64,000 nt of DNA from Paulownia fortunei (GCA_019321725.1 CM033108.1:16877799-16941798); one strand, 5' to 3'; positions 38,354 to 50,105 are shown, numbered from the stretch's first letter. Numbers and translations: made by a program. Notes: generated by a model from the sequence alone, not told the origin.

Positions 38354-38365
38354 TGGTATCAGAGC
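38354..38365 (+). other. First primer-binding site of the composite element
   Basis: TGGTATCAGAGC lies five bases after the end of LTR A. It runs at once into LTR sequence (TCTTTTCCGG), where a normal internal region would be expected. Confidence 0.85.
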
Positions 38366-38938
38366 TCTTTTCCGGTGCATGGGATAGTAGCGTTGGTCAG
38401 GGGCCCAAGAAAGAAATGATTTTGAGAGAAATATTTTGATGCATAAAATTGCATTGTGGGCATAGCATTTTGAGATGCATGACTTGATATTGTGGATTAT
38501 TCTTTGACATGCATAATCTTTACATGCTGAGCGTTAGCTCATATAGTTTATGCATTGTAGGTGAGTCTGGTGATACTTGATACCATGGACTTACTGGGCA
38601 AGCTGTTGGGGTTCCTACAGGTTCTGAGGATTAGTGTACATGGATGACGACCTGTTGGGTTGATTGTTAACTTATTTGATTTTATAGTCTATTGTATTAG
38701 GTTTTTGGATTTATACTGTGTTACTTTTATAACTTTTCTGTACACGGGTATATAAATATTATGATTGTTATGAGTCCTATGCAGGTATATATATTAGTCT
38801 GTGAGGGAAAAAATATTTATTATTTATTAATATATTACAGGAAAAAAAATAATAATAATGCATGCACACAGGCTCTATCATGTTAAATTATACTATATAT
38901 ATATATATAGTTGTATGTATAGTAATGGGGGTGTTAAA
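38361..38938 (+). repeat. LTR fragment B (3' part of a G1-type LTR)
   Basis: This matches, inverted, the G1 LTR from about 8275 down to 7711 (fragment starts AGAGCTCTTTTCCGG, ends GGGGGTGTTAAA). It joins the preceding PBS through the shared AGAGCTC-type sequence, a short-homology junction. It differs from fragment C at about ten positions by eye. Confidence 0.85.
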
Positions 38939-38941
38939 GAG

Positions 38942-38955
38942 TGGTATCAGAGCCC
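38942..38955 (+). other. Second primer-binding site of the composite element
   Basis: TGGTATCAGAGCCC lies directly after LTR fragment B, as in G1 (7694-7707 inverted). It is followed by the G1-type internal sequence. Confidence 0.9.
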
Positions 38956-40196
38956 AGTTTGTGGTTCTGTAGACTGTCCATGTACATGACCTTTGAAACT
39001 GGTGGAGCACAACCATGCCAGTAAGTTTTATTTGTTGTATAATTCATTTTGTATTTCATGAATAATATTGGCCATGTGTTTTAAGATTTTGTATAAAATA
39101 ATATTGAGGCAGACTCATCAGTAGTAACAAGTACAAATTTTATGGTTGGTATTCTATCTTTAGACCTACATATTCTCTATTATCTACTACGTATGTAATA
39201 AGACTGGATAGGGTACTTGATATATATATATATGAGGTCAATTACAATATTTTAATTCCTTTTGGAGGTTCAAGATCAACTAAATAGATTTTAAGAGTTG
39301 TAGGTTAATTTTGTTATATTGGCTAGGATTATGATATAACCTAATGTGTTGATTGATTTATTGAGAATTATGCATGGTGGATTATTTCAGGATTATTAAG
39401 ACTTTTAAATTCTAGGTGATGAAAATTTAGAAATTTTATGGAGGCCATAGCAGGAAAATGTTTACTATTTGTAGAAAATAAAGAAGATTATCAAATTATA
39501 ATTTTATACCGTGTAAGAGAGTTGTAAGAAAGAGTTATTATCGATCTTTAGGTTGTGTTAGAATTTTTAGAAATGATCAAGTTTACTAAAAATTCATTTG
39601 TGTGATCTTAGATCTCTTGATACATGTTGAAAAGAAGTTTCTGGGCATGTTATTGACTAACCAATTGATTTTATCCTGGATATAGTTGTAAGAACAAATT
39701 CAATCTCTCATTTAGTTTATCATATACACCTATTGGAATTCGATGAACCTTAAGTGATATTGTTATAATGTTGGGCAAGGCATTAAGGTTTAGTAATTCT
39801 CCTAAACAAGCTCCACTTCATATTCACCAACAAGAAAGATGAATCTTGAGGTTATGTATTTTTTTTTATTGCAACTGAATTGAGTAATAATTTGTAATAA
39901 GTACAGATTTTCATATTAAGGTTTATTTGATAAATTAAGATGAGCTACTGTGATCTTGAGGAATGATTTTAAGTTTGAATTAATTATGAATTTCTTGTTG
40001 TGCCATTAGGTTGACTAATGCCCTAATTATTTTGATATACATGATGAATAATGTGTTTGATGATTCTATAGAGGTATGTTTGGGGTGATATTCATTGATG
40101 ATATCTTAGTATATAATGAGGAGAAATATGATTGACCTTTCAATATGATCTTGAAAACTTTAAGGAAGTAGAAATTATTTGTTCGATTTAGTAAAT
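38956..40196 (+). pseudogene. G1-type internal region with decayed pol, partial
   Basis: This is the near-identical inverted counterpart of G1 bases about 6410-7693, with a shorter AT run. It includes the same degenerate reading frames and the RT core IFIDDILVYNEEKYD near 40090-40134. Because G1 and this copy inserted at different sites yet share the same damage, the pol was already defective before both moved. It ends abruptly at AGTAAATGC, where LTR fragment C begins; RNase H, integrase and the PPT are gone. Confidence 0.8.
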
Positions 40197-40765
40197 GCTC
40201 TTTTCCGGTGCATGGGATAGTAGCGTTGGTCAGGGGGCCAAGAAAGAAATAATTTTGAGAGAAATATTTTGATGCATAAAATTGCATTGTGGGCATAGCA
40301 TTTTGAGATGCATGACTTGATATTGTGGATTATTCTTTGACATGCATAATCTTTACTTGCTGAGCGTTAGCTCATATAGTTTATGCATTGTAGGTGAGTC
40401 TGGTGATACTTGATACCATGGACTTACTGGGCAAGCTGTTGGGGTTCCTACAGGTTCTGAGGATCAGTGTACATGGATGACGACCTGTTAGGTTGATTGT
40501 TAACTTATTTGATTTTATAGTCTATTGTATTAGGTTTTTGGATTTATATTATGTGTTACTTTTATAACTTTTCTGTACACGGGTATATAAATATTATGAT
40601 TGTTATGGGTCCTATGCAGGTATATATATTAGTCTGTGAGGGAAAAAATGTTTATTATTTATTAATATATTACAGGAAAAAAAATAATAATAATGCATGC
40701 ACACAGGCTCTATCATGTTAAATTATACTATATATATATAGTTGTATAGTAATGGGGGTGTTACA
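40197..40765 (+). repeat. LTR fragment C (3' part of a G1-type LTR)
   Basis: It starts GCTCTTTTCCGG, the same LTR position as fragment B, and ends GGGGGTGTTACA against the right GTTAT duplication. It joins the internal region through a short GC or GCTC homology. Confidence 0.85.
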
Positions 40766-40770
40766 GTTAT

Positions 40771-41268
40771 GGCCCAAACATGGCCCTGCTTCCACATGCC
40801 CGAATTCTCTCTGCCTCACTAAAGCACTGCACATGCTTCTCTCTGTTTTGACTTCTTCTTCGCTATTTTAAAATAAATTAAAAAATACACACACCAACGG
40901 TATGTAATAAATTATGATTATTATTTTTTTATTTTTTGGTTATCTTTGCATCTATTCTGTGTCCATTTTTCATAAATTATTTACATATATTGGGTGTTTT
41001 TATATTAAATAATAAAAATTATATATATTAAGAATTATATCATTCGGCAGTAAGATTTATATTATGTTGACATAATTTTATTTGTCCTTTTAATGTGAAA
41101 AATTTTATACAATTATTTTTCCTTTTTTTTTTGTAAGAGAAAAAAAAGGCATGAGTTTAAATTTCTTGTTTGAGGGATATAACTAACTTTAATGAGTGGA
41201 CTTTTTAATATAATCCACAGACATGTTAGTTAAATTGAAACTCACTTGTTAAAGAAGTATTTGTTTTA
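40771..41268. other. AT-rich spacer between two retroelements
   Basis: No gene or repeat terminus was recognised. The first 90 bases are more GC-rich than the rest. Confidence 0.6.
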
Positions 41269-41273
41269 AGAAG

Positions 41274-42218
41274 TGATATATTTTGTTGCTCGATTTTTTT
41301 CTTAAAATTATAAGTGTTGTGACATTTAGATAAAACACGCAGCAGAAATAAAAAGATAAATATTAAGATTTTTATATGCTTCAAGTACTACGTACTCTAC
41401 TGCACGAGGCCACGCCCAAAGAAAGAAATAATTCAATAAATAGTACTAATTTACAGAATACATCTCATGGAATTAAAATAATTTAAAGACTCTATCATTA
41501 AATGAAGATCATTTCTATGTATTTCACTAATTAGTTATTTCTGCTAGCTCCCCTTGACTTAAATCAACACTGCTAAACTCCCTCAAACTCTGAACTCCTT
41601 CATATCGTTGATCCGGTCTTCTCCCGAAAACATTCACCTTCTTCTTCTGAGAATGTATATGAGTAATCAGCACTTCTGGACTCCCTCCAACTCTAAACTC
41701 CTTCAGATGGCTGATGCGGTCATCTCCTGAAAACCTTTTTCACTTTCTTCTCCCGAAGAATATATGTGAGTCAAAATCACCTCACCTTTGAATAACTTTC
41801 ATGGCACTATTCACTTCATCCACTTAGGTTCTTCAATGTTGAGACTTGGTATATACGCAGTCGTGTATTTCCCTCCAAATCCCCCTTGAAGTCCGGTCTT
41901 GATTGTTGCATATCTGAAAGATATTGATTTTATGATTTATTGTCTTATCCATAAGATTCCTCAAATCTTCCCTTACTTTATCAAAACAAATTAAGAATAT
42001 CTTTAGTTTCAGTATATTTATCACACATGTGACTTTACTAAATACCTAAAATAAATATTTCAAAAATTCCTGAATTATGGAAATCTATCCAGAATAATTA
42101 TAATTAATTAAATATTATTCCGCCAGTGTTGCAACATCTCTCACAACATTGATTGTAACACCTGATTTCTATGCAGAATTCCAACTTTTATAAAAGTCAA
42201 TCTTTTCTGATATTAACA
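41274..42218 (-). repeat. Left (3') LTR of the Sirevirus-like element, 945 bp
   Basis: On the element strand it starts TGTTAATATCAG and ends TATATCA. It aligns with 50108-51049 along its whole length, including ATGAAGATCATTTCTATGTA, the 'cttctcccgaa' repeats and a TTTATCACACATGTGACTTT block. The open frame 41833-42024 is LTR sequence. Confidence 0.9.
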
Positions 42219-42232
42219 ATCTCCCCCTTTGG
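42219..42232 (-). other. Polypurine tract of the Sirevirus-like element
   Basis: The element strand reads AAAGGGGGAGAT directly before TGTTAAT of the 3' LTR. The GGGGGAGAT-TGTT junction is characteristic of many plant Ty1-copia elements. Confidence 0.85.
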
Positions 42233-42559
42233 CCTTTTTGGTCAAAATCAACTAAAGCTCCCCCTAAAACTCAGATGCAGGTTTTCAAAATTCAGTGTAA
42301 AAAATAACATCAAAATATCAAAATATTATAATATAAATATTGAAAACTTTCACTTATCACATCCCAAAAAGATATTGGTACTACTCCCCCTACATAATCT
42401 AAATACAAAAATAAATAGAAATCCATCAAAGCATAAATCAAAGACCAATGTAAATGTTTTGAGTACAGATATGAAGATCACAGTAGAAACATTTGCAAAA
42501 AAAAAAACAAAAGATGATTAATCATCTTTATTAGCATCTGCCTCTGTTTCCTCAGGATC

Positions 42560-44480
42560 TTCATTTGCTCCCCTTGAGTAGTATCAACACTTGATTCTCT
42601 ATCAGTATTTGTCTCTATTTTCTCAAGATCTTCAACTTGCTCCCCTTAAGCAGCAGCAACACTTGATTCTCCCCCTTTTTGACCAAAAGCTATCAAAGAT
42701 GGATCAGTGTATGTGAAAGGTCTCTGCTTATAAATCAACTTAAGGACTTTTGCTTCTTTCTCAGTCAATATTGCTTCAGCAAGCTCAGCTTCCAACCTCA
42801 ACAGCAAAGCAGAGGATGTTGTAACATTTTGTGGCACATCTGATCCAACAGCTGCAGCTGACGCATTTTCTTTATGAGGTTGAGGGAGATCATTGATGTG
42901 AGTCCCACGAAATAACCTGTAGGAAGCACGTATAGGCCCTAGAGGATTTTTTGATTCTTTCTTCACAAGACCTTGAGAGGTTAGCAAATTATAAATCAAG
43001 GAAGGGAAATGAAGTATACTATAAGTAGATTCAGAACCACCCAAACGTATAATTATCTTGAAAATCAGCTTTCATATATCATAAGCCCAATTGGACTCAA
43101 TGTAGTAAAGTGAAATTGCTTGTTCTTTCACAACCACAGTGATGTTTGACATAGGAGTCTAGTTGCAAATGACAATTTTATACAGTAAGGTATACAAAAG
43201 AGTTAAGTTTTTAGCCCAAAATTTTTCTTTATTAGTGGGCCATTTCCTAATAGTATTCCCACTTAAAGCAACAACAATCTCATCCATGCCTTCTTTTAAT
43301 TCATTTTCCTCAATTCTAGGTGATTCCAAGAAGTTATTTATGATATCATGAGTAATGTGATTGATTCGTTTTCTAACATAAACTTTACCATATTTTGCTG
43401 ACTTTGGATCATTAGACCTCTTAGGCAAATTACAATAGAACTCATGTACAACCTCTCTTACATATGGAGTTGCCTTAGTAATAGAGCCTAACAGACCCCT
43501 CTACTCTAAAACATAAACTATTCCCAATTTAGAGATGATCACTCATGTGAATTCTTTTTTTTGATAGGATTTCCTTTTGCATAACTTTATCTCACAAATT
43601 TTTATTTACAAAAGAATAAAAGACAGAGGAGTAAGAATTTCTTACTTCAAGTTCAGAATCAGATGAAGCTTGCATCTCCATTTCCTCTACTTCAAATTCT
43701 ATCTCCTACATAGTTGTGCAACACCTTCTATAACATCATGTGCAGCATCTTCACTGGACTCTGATTGTCTTGCATTTCTTTTGCAGTATTTGACTCCAAT
43801 TGATATTTAGATGGTTCTTCAATTGATTCAGATAAGTCCTCTGATAAAGGTGGTTCACTAGGTCCAGCACCAAACTTAAAGCTTGAGTCAGATGCTCCTT
43901 TTTTCGTCTTTGAATTCAGAACTTGAAAACAGTCTTCTAAACCTTCTCATTGTGGGTTGGTCACCCTCAGATGCAGAATTTATATGTGCCCTCTTTGTCC
44001 CTTTCTTGTTTTTTGAGAAAGTCAACATTATTTTAGAAGAGGGTTTGACCCAAAGAAAGACTGGAATTGATCGCGTAGATAATAAAATCTGTTGTGATTC
44101 CATTTATTTCATTTCTTGTATGCTGTCACTTAGTGTTTCAACATCTTCTTCATGTTTTGTTCCATAATCAGGACTGAACTCCATGGAAGGACTTTGGGCT
44201 TCAGATGTTTCACTTGGAAGTAGATGCAGAGGTGAAGATTGCTTACTAAAAATTTGTCCAGCATCTTAATTTTCTTCAATATCGGACTGAGGTACGGGCC
44301 AGGTGAGCAATGGTGGTGAGTCTGGTCTCAGAGGAAGAACTTGCAGAGGTGTAGGATATAGGTATTCCTCTCTTCTTCTTTCTCATCGAATTTGCTTCAC
44401 CATGTCTGCAAGTGTCTCACTTCTTATTCTCACCATTGTTCTGCAATACACACTTAGGGTAAAAGAGAATAGTAGCAGAG
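42560..44480 (-). pseudogene. Extra ORF after pol (envelope-like / plant transposon protein domain), broken
   Basis: Between RNase H and the 3' LTR the - strand holds several broken frames: 43888-44103, basic and Ser-rich, with a KKGTKRAHINSASEGD block; 43159-43428, with KVYVRKRINHITHDIINNF and IRKWPTNKEKFWAKNL blocks; and 42646-43044, with LHFPSLIYNLLTSQG and YRLFRGTHINDLPQ blocks. Together they follow the order of the domain often annotated 'putative plant transposon protein', found in the third ORF of Sireviruses and some other plant elements. Its biochemical role is not known; the name envelope-like rests on position and should not be read as proof of function. Stops between blocks show it is not expressed as one protein. 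Confidence 0.65.
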
Positions 44481-45431
44481 CAATTTTAAAAAAATGTGGC
44501 AGAAAAAGAAAGTGAACTAGGGTGAAAATAAGTAAAAGTGAGGATATTGTGGCATTTATAACTTATGAGATAAAAAACCCTAATTCTCGCCCAAATATTG
44601 TGAGAAATATCAAAAAGATCTATTTTTCCATTCAGTTCTCACACCACAAATATCACTCTCCTAGAATAAAAGAGTTAGTTGAGAGATTGACCATTATCTA
44701 AGATTTTATCATAAAATCAAATCAAATCAGCAATCAATCACTGTCCTAACTCAAATATGGAATGTTTCTAAAATATGTCTAAATATGATGTGTTTATTTC
44801 AAATCAAAGATTACAAAATCACATAAAACATATAGAATGAGAAGTTTGACCAACAGATATTCTTGCTCAATGTTATAACATCTCAAACCATACCAGCCAG
44901 CAGACTCCATAAATGGTGAATTTTAATCCCAGGTTTTCAAAATATATTTACAAAAGAAAAATATGATGCGTTTAGCCAGTCAATAACTTTCAGTATATTC
45001 CAAGAGGTAGTTTTTTTTACATGTTTTTGCCTTTTTAACCTATTCACGAAATTATATAATTTAGCTACATATGACTAGCTCCATTCCCATGGATAGGTAG
45101 TTTTTTCTATTAAAGGCCTCCAATCATGTTAAATAACAATTAAAGCACATATTCTGGGAAATTTTCAAGATTCCAATGCACATTTGCTTTTTAGTGAAAA
45201 TTAAAGATGATTTATTGAATTTTAAACAGTTTGTGCCAGTAACGTAGATGATCCTAAATGCAGAATGGTTAAGAGGTAAAAACAAAAATGCATGAAGTCC
45301 TTTATTTTTAAACCGATGCATGAAAATATTGTATCTAAATGTTGTAACATTTCTATTGATCGCATCATGCATGAGGTGTTGCAACATTGCAGATGACACT
45401 TCTTATAACACACAGACTCCAAGGGAATATT

Positions 45432-46000
45432 TCAATACATCAAATCATTGAGAGTTAAGGGATTGGTGAAAATATCAGTTAATTGATTCTCAGTTGTAAC
45501 AAAATCAATGATCACAACTTTTCTCTCAACTAAATCCCTTAGAAAATGGTGTCGGATATCTATATGTTTTGTTCTTAAATATTGGACATGATTCTTAGAG
45601 ATATTTGTAGCACTAGAATTATCAAAATAGATAATCAAACTTCTTTCCTTTATTCCATAATCTTCCAACATTTGTTTCATTCATAAGATTTTACAGTAGA
45701 CAGAGAAACACAATTCTACTTTTTGCTATACCATGAAATTAAATTGTTGCCAAGATAAAAGCAATCTCTAGTTGTGTTTTTTTTTGTCTTCAACATCACA
45801 TGCCCAATCTGCATTATTATAACTAACCAAGTTAACATTTGTGTTATTAGAATACCAAATTTCGAAGTCAGCAGTCACACTTATATATCTAATGATTCTT
45901 TTAACAGCTTTTAAGTGAGATTCCTTAGAATTTGATTGATATCTAGCACACACAAATACAAAAGCTTATGTTTGGCCTATTGGCAATTAAGTACAAGAGA
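45432..46000 (-). pseudogene. RNase H of the Sirevirus-like element
   Basis: Frames 45768-45953 and 45432-45680 on the - strand contain KAVKRIIRYISVTADFEIWY and NADWACD, then IIYFDNSSATNISKNHVQY, RTKHIDIRHHFLRD and TENQLTDIFT blocks. These are the conserved Ty1-copia RNase H landmarks in order. A short disrupted gap separates the two frames. Inactive. Confidence 0.82.
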
Positions 46001-46900
46001 CTTCCAATTATGCTCCTATAGAGGCTAGGATCAACATTCATTCCACTATCATTCTTGGACAATTCTTGATTTGTTTCCATTAGAGTTTTCATGTGTTTTA
46101 TGTTTTCCAACCCAAATCTCTTTACTAGATTTTTAGCATATTTATTTTCAGAAATAAAAATTCCATTCTCAAGTTATTTTACATGAAAACCTAGAAAGAA
46201 GTTAAGTTCCCTACCATACTCATTTCAAATTCTTTAGATATCAAATTAACAAACTTATTTAATTTTTGTTAAGAGGTAGAACCAAATACTATGTCATCAA
46301 CATAGATTTATGCAATGGTGATACCATGCTTAAATCTATTGATGAATAGTATTTTATCTACTCTTCCTCTTTTATATCATTTTTTAATCAAAAAGTTTGT
46401 CAATCTTTCATACCAAGCTCTCAGAGCTTGTTTTAAAATCCATTTGGTACCAATGACATTAACACCTTTTATCCTAGAAACTAATATCTAAACATCATTT
46501 CTAGAAAATTGTTCAAGTTCTATTGCATGGCATTGATCTAAAACTCATCTACTAAAGCCTCTTTCACATTCCTTGGTTCAAAAAGAGAAGTATAATAGAC
46601 AAATCTTACCATATCTTTATAGTTTATCTTCTCCTTATCTCGTGTTCTCATACTTTCTGGCATACCTCCAATGACTTGATCAACAAGATGATTTTTTTTA
46701 AATTATGCTTGATGGCTCCTTTCTAACTTTTTCAAAAATATCAAAACTTTCAATTTCTTCCTCAGATTCTGAAATGATGTTACAGCATTCAGAGCAACAT
46801 CTACAGATGCTGATGTTGTAACATCTGCCATTCTAATATCAATTTTGACTTTTTCTTCCTGATCGGTTTCTATTTCTTTACTAAGACTGATGATTTGCTA
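46001..46900 (-). pseudogene. Reverse transcriptase of the Sirevirus-like element
   Basis: The catalytic YVDD is at 46293-46304, followed toward RNase H by EFEMSMVG, LTSFLGF and ENGIFISENKYAKNLVKRF blocks (46120-46240), and PSLYRSIIGSLLYLIANRP near 45975-46040. Stops occur on both sides of YVDD and elsewhere, so the copy is dead. Confidence 0.8.
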
Positions 46901-47770
46901 TTCATGTGAATTTTCTGCAAAGTCATGAAAATCATCAATTACAACATTGAATGATTCAATAACAATACGTCTTCTCATGTTATGCACTCTATATGATCGA
47001 CTATTTATTGAATAACCAATAAAGATTCCTTCATCACTTTTGGAATCAAACTTCCCTAAGTTTTTTCGATCATTGAGTATGTAACATGCACTATCAAATA
47101 CATAAAAGTGACTGAGATTGGGTTTTTTACCCTTTCATATTTCATATGAAGTCACTTTAGTACCTAGTTTCAAGTGTACACAGTTAGTGGTGTAACATGT
47201 TGTGTTCAATGCTTTTGCCTACAACCTTCGTGTAAGTTTTTTTGAATTTAACATTACACGTGCCATTTCTTGGAGTGTTCTATTTTTTCTTTTTACAACA
47301 CCATTTTGTTGTGGTATTTTAGGAGTAGAGAAACCATAAAAGATACTATGTTTGTTTGTCACAATAATTAGAGAAAATAGAATTCTCAAATTCTTTTCCA
47401 TGATCATTCCTTATTCTTGCAATTTTACATACTTTTTAATTTTTAAATCTAACATAAAGCCTTTTAAAAATCATGAAGATATCGAATTTTTCTTTGATAA
47501 AATCAATCCATGTAAATATTGAAAAATCATCAACACAAATGAAAGCATATTTCTTACCACCAATATTTTTTACCTGCATTAGTCCCATAAGATTCATGTG
47601 CAAGAATTCTAGGCAGCATGTTGTGGCAGTGTATTACAACACTTTATGCGATTCCTTTCTTTATTTTTCAAACTAACATGGTCCACAAACACCCGAGTTT
47701 TTCTTACTATGTTTTGGCATACATAGGACAACTCCTACATTAACAAGCTTGTGTAGACTTCAAAAATTTA
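46901..47770 (-). pseudogene. Integrase of the Sirevirus-like element
   Basis: The frame at 47219-47407 carries FSTPKIPQQNGVVKRKNRTL followed by QEMARVML, a hallmark of the copia integrase core. Further on, a KFDSKSDEGIFIGYSINSRSYRVHN block (46985-47060, two adjoining motifs) marks its C-terminal region. Frames are interrupted by stops. Confidence 0.8.
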
Positions 47771-47776
47771 GATGTC

Positions 47777-48646
47777 CTAGTTTCTGGTGCCAGAGTTTAG
47801 TTTCCTCAATCTGGGTGTTGTACAATTCAGCTTATGTTGTAACTTGTAGCAATTGTCAGATGATCTCCTACCTACTAAGACGTATTTATTAGAATTATCA
47901 AACACTTGATATGAATCTTTGTTAAATCTGACAAGTAAATTCTGATCACACAGTTGGCTAATACTAATCAAATTAGCATTTAATCCTTCAACATGTAACA
48001 TATTTCTCAATGTTGGAAGCCCATCAACATTTAATGTCCCATTTCCAATGATTTGTCCTCTAACTCTATCTCTGAATGTAACCTGACCTCCTTCTTAGTT
48101 TTGATAATTCCTTAAGTTTTCTTTGTCATCTATCATATACCTAGAGCATCCAATGTCAAAATATCAAGATTCAATGATGTTAGCTTTTAATGAAGTAGCC
48201 ACATGACACGCAAAGTCAATTTTCCTGATCCAAATTCTACGTTTAGAATTATTTTTTAAATTAATCTTGATCTTGGGAGTGTTCTTTGTAGGATGTTGCA
48301 ACACTCCAAAAAATATTGAATCAGTTCTCATACCATTGAGCAACCCCTTTTTATGTTTGAAATAGTTATGTTTAATATGCTCAAGTATTTGACAAAAAAG
48401 ATAAGTAGGGATAAAACTTTTGGATTTAGGTTTTTGTCTCTTTGACCATACCTTTTTGGCAGATTCAAACATAGATTCAAAATTATCAATTTCCTTCACA
48501 AAAACTATTTTTGAACTTTTACCTGAGTTTTGCAATTCTGTACCTTTTGAGGATGAATCTCCACCTGAATATCCTAAACCAGCACGGTTTCCACGATATT
48601 GTCCAATAGAAAGAATTTCATCCAATTGAGATATTCCAGAATACAA
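47777..48646 (-). pseudogene. Protease and pre-integrase of the Sirevirus-like element
   Basis: The frame at 47777-48010 reads MLHVEGLNANLISISQLCDQ, the conserved GAG-pre-integrase block. Just upstream, at about 48130-48160, the protease-like motif reads YFDIGCSRYM; Ty1-copia proteases normally have D-S/T-G, so the middle residue is changed to Ile (codon 48152-48154). The frame 48164-48646 is the linker between gag and protease. Confidence 0.78.
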
Positions 48647-49079
48647 GTTCCTTACAAACTTTTTTGTGTTTTCAAGTTCTTTCTTGAGTCTATCAAGTTC
48701 ATATGGTCAAAAGTTCAAATCTGATCACATCACTTTTGAGTGCGTCATTTTCCTTTGTCAAGATAGCAACTTATTTCACAAGTCCTTTATTAGTTTTGCA
48801 CAATTTAAGCTAATTCTCAAACATATCTTGTTACTTGCATTGAATGTCCTCAATACTAGGTCCTTCATCTTTACTGCTTTCATAAGAATCTATACCTGCC
48901 AAAGAAATAGAATTTAGATAAACTTCTGAAGGAGAAATAATTGACTCATACATGTGAGATATTGCAATATTTTTGACAATATCATTTGCAGCATCCAGTG
49001 TTTTTTCTATTTCTTCTTTTTTAGGGTGATTAAGGTAAGTGCAACGTGATTGCTAACATGTTTTTCCTGTTCCTCTTGA

Positions 49080-50040
49080 CTGCATTTAGAACCTTCATCA
49101 CTCCAAGTGGTGTTGAGTGATCTGCCCATTTTCTTTAAGGTGTTAACACACTCAGCTTGAATATGGCCAAATCCTTCACATTCCATATATTAAATTCTCA
49201 TGTCTTTCTTGAAATCATATGCAATAGACTCACTTTTATTTTTTTTAGAGTTAGTTATTTTACCAGCCTTTAGGGATTTGTTTCCTTTATTCATTTGTTT
49301 TAGAAATTTCCCAAAGTTCTTGATAAGTAAAGCCAGTGTATCATCATTATTCACATAGTTTTGTTCATTTTCAGCTTCAACCTACAATGCAATTTCTTTA
49401 TTCTTTTCCCTTTTATTTTGATTCAAATTTATTTCAAAGGTTTGTAGTATCTCCATCAGTTCATCTAACCTTAGTTCTGTAAGGTCCCTAGCTTCTTCAA
49501 TAGCAGCCACTTTACATGAAAATCTCTCTGAAAGTGATTTCAAAACTTTCCTAACAAGTTTAAAATCAGTGTATTTCTCACCTAAAGCATGTGCTTCATT
49601 ATCAATATCATATAATTTACCATTAAACACAACAATTGTTTCATTTTCTTCCATTCTTAGATTTTAAAACCTAGTGGCAAGAATTTAAAGTTTAGACATT
49701 CTTACAGCCTTAGTTCCTTTGTATGCAATTTGTAAGATATTCCATGCTTCTTTAGCAGATTCACATGTAGAAATCAACCTGAATTAAATCTCATCAACGA
49801 CACTAAATATGGCATTGAAATTTGTCACTTATTCTCTGCAGTCGACCACTCTCTTTTAGGTTTGCTTATCTAATCTTCATCAACAGTTTTTGTTGGGTGA
49901 TTCCATCCAGTCAAGATTGACTTCCATGCTTGTTTATCAAGTGACTTGATGAATGCCCTCATTTTGGCTTTCCAATAAGAATAATTGGATCCATTAAGCA
50001 ATGGAGGACATGATGTTGAACTTCCTTCATGCAGTTGTTC
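49080..50040 (-). pseudogene. Gag of the Sirevirus-like element, with zinc-knuckle remnant
   Basis: Frame 49382-49654 holds gag blocks LVRKVLKSLSERFSCKVAAI and LDELMEILQTFE. Toward the PBS a broken frame carries the KAKMRAFIKSLDKQAWKS block (about 49920-49975). The zinc knuckle at 49148-49180 reads CEGFGHIQAEC, keeping the second Cys, His and last Cys of CX2CX4HX4C, while the codons for the first Cys are lost beside a stop. It is followed by LNTTWSD, a Sirevirus-style context. Confidence 0.8.
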
Positions 50041-50092
50041 TATGCCTGCAACAGATAAAAATCAGAATCTCACTAATTAGTTTTAGTGACCT

Positions 50093-50105
50093 GCTCTTGA
50101 TGCCA
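50093..50105 (-). other. Primer-binding site of the Sirevirus-like element
   Basis: The element strand reads TGGCATCAAGAGC two bases inside the 5' LTR. This is TGGTATCAGAGC (initiator tRNA-Met) with one substitution and one inserted base. Confidence 0.8.

Larger units (their letters stand above)
35267..40765 (+). mobile_element. Rearranged composite gypsy insertion of the G1 family
   Basis: It is flanked by perfect duplications GTTAT at 35262-35266 and 40766-40770. Order: full-length divergent LTR A (35267-38348), PBS (38354-38365), LTR 3' fragment B (38361-38938), second PBS (38942-38955), internal pol remnant (38956-40196), LTR 3' fragment C (40197-40765). B and C begin at the same LTR position, GCTCTTTTCCGG, and are near-identical to each other and to the G1 LTRs. 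A is clearly more divergent. The arrangement fits LTR-LTR unequal recombination followed by short-homology deletions, which is inference. Confidence 0.82.

Noticed and set aside
35267..41268. Possibility that 37-40 kb is a simple solo LTR next to a full G1-type element
   Set aside because: Only one pair of matching duplications (GTTAT) was found, at the outermost ends, and fragments B and C lack their own 5' ends, so one rearranged insertion fits better.
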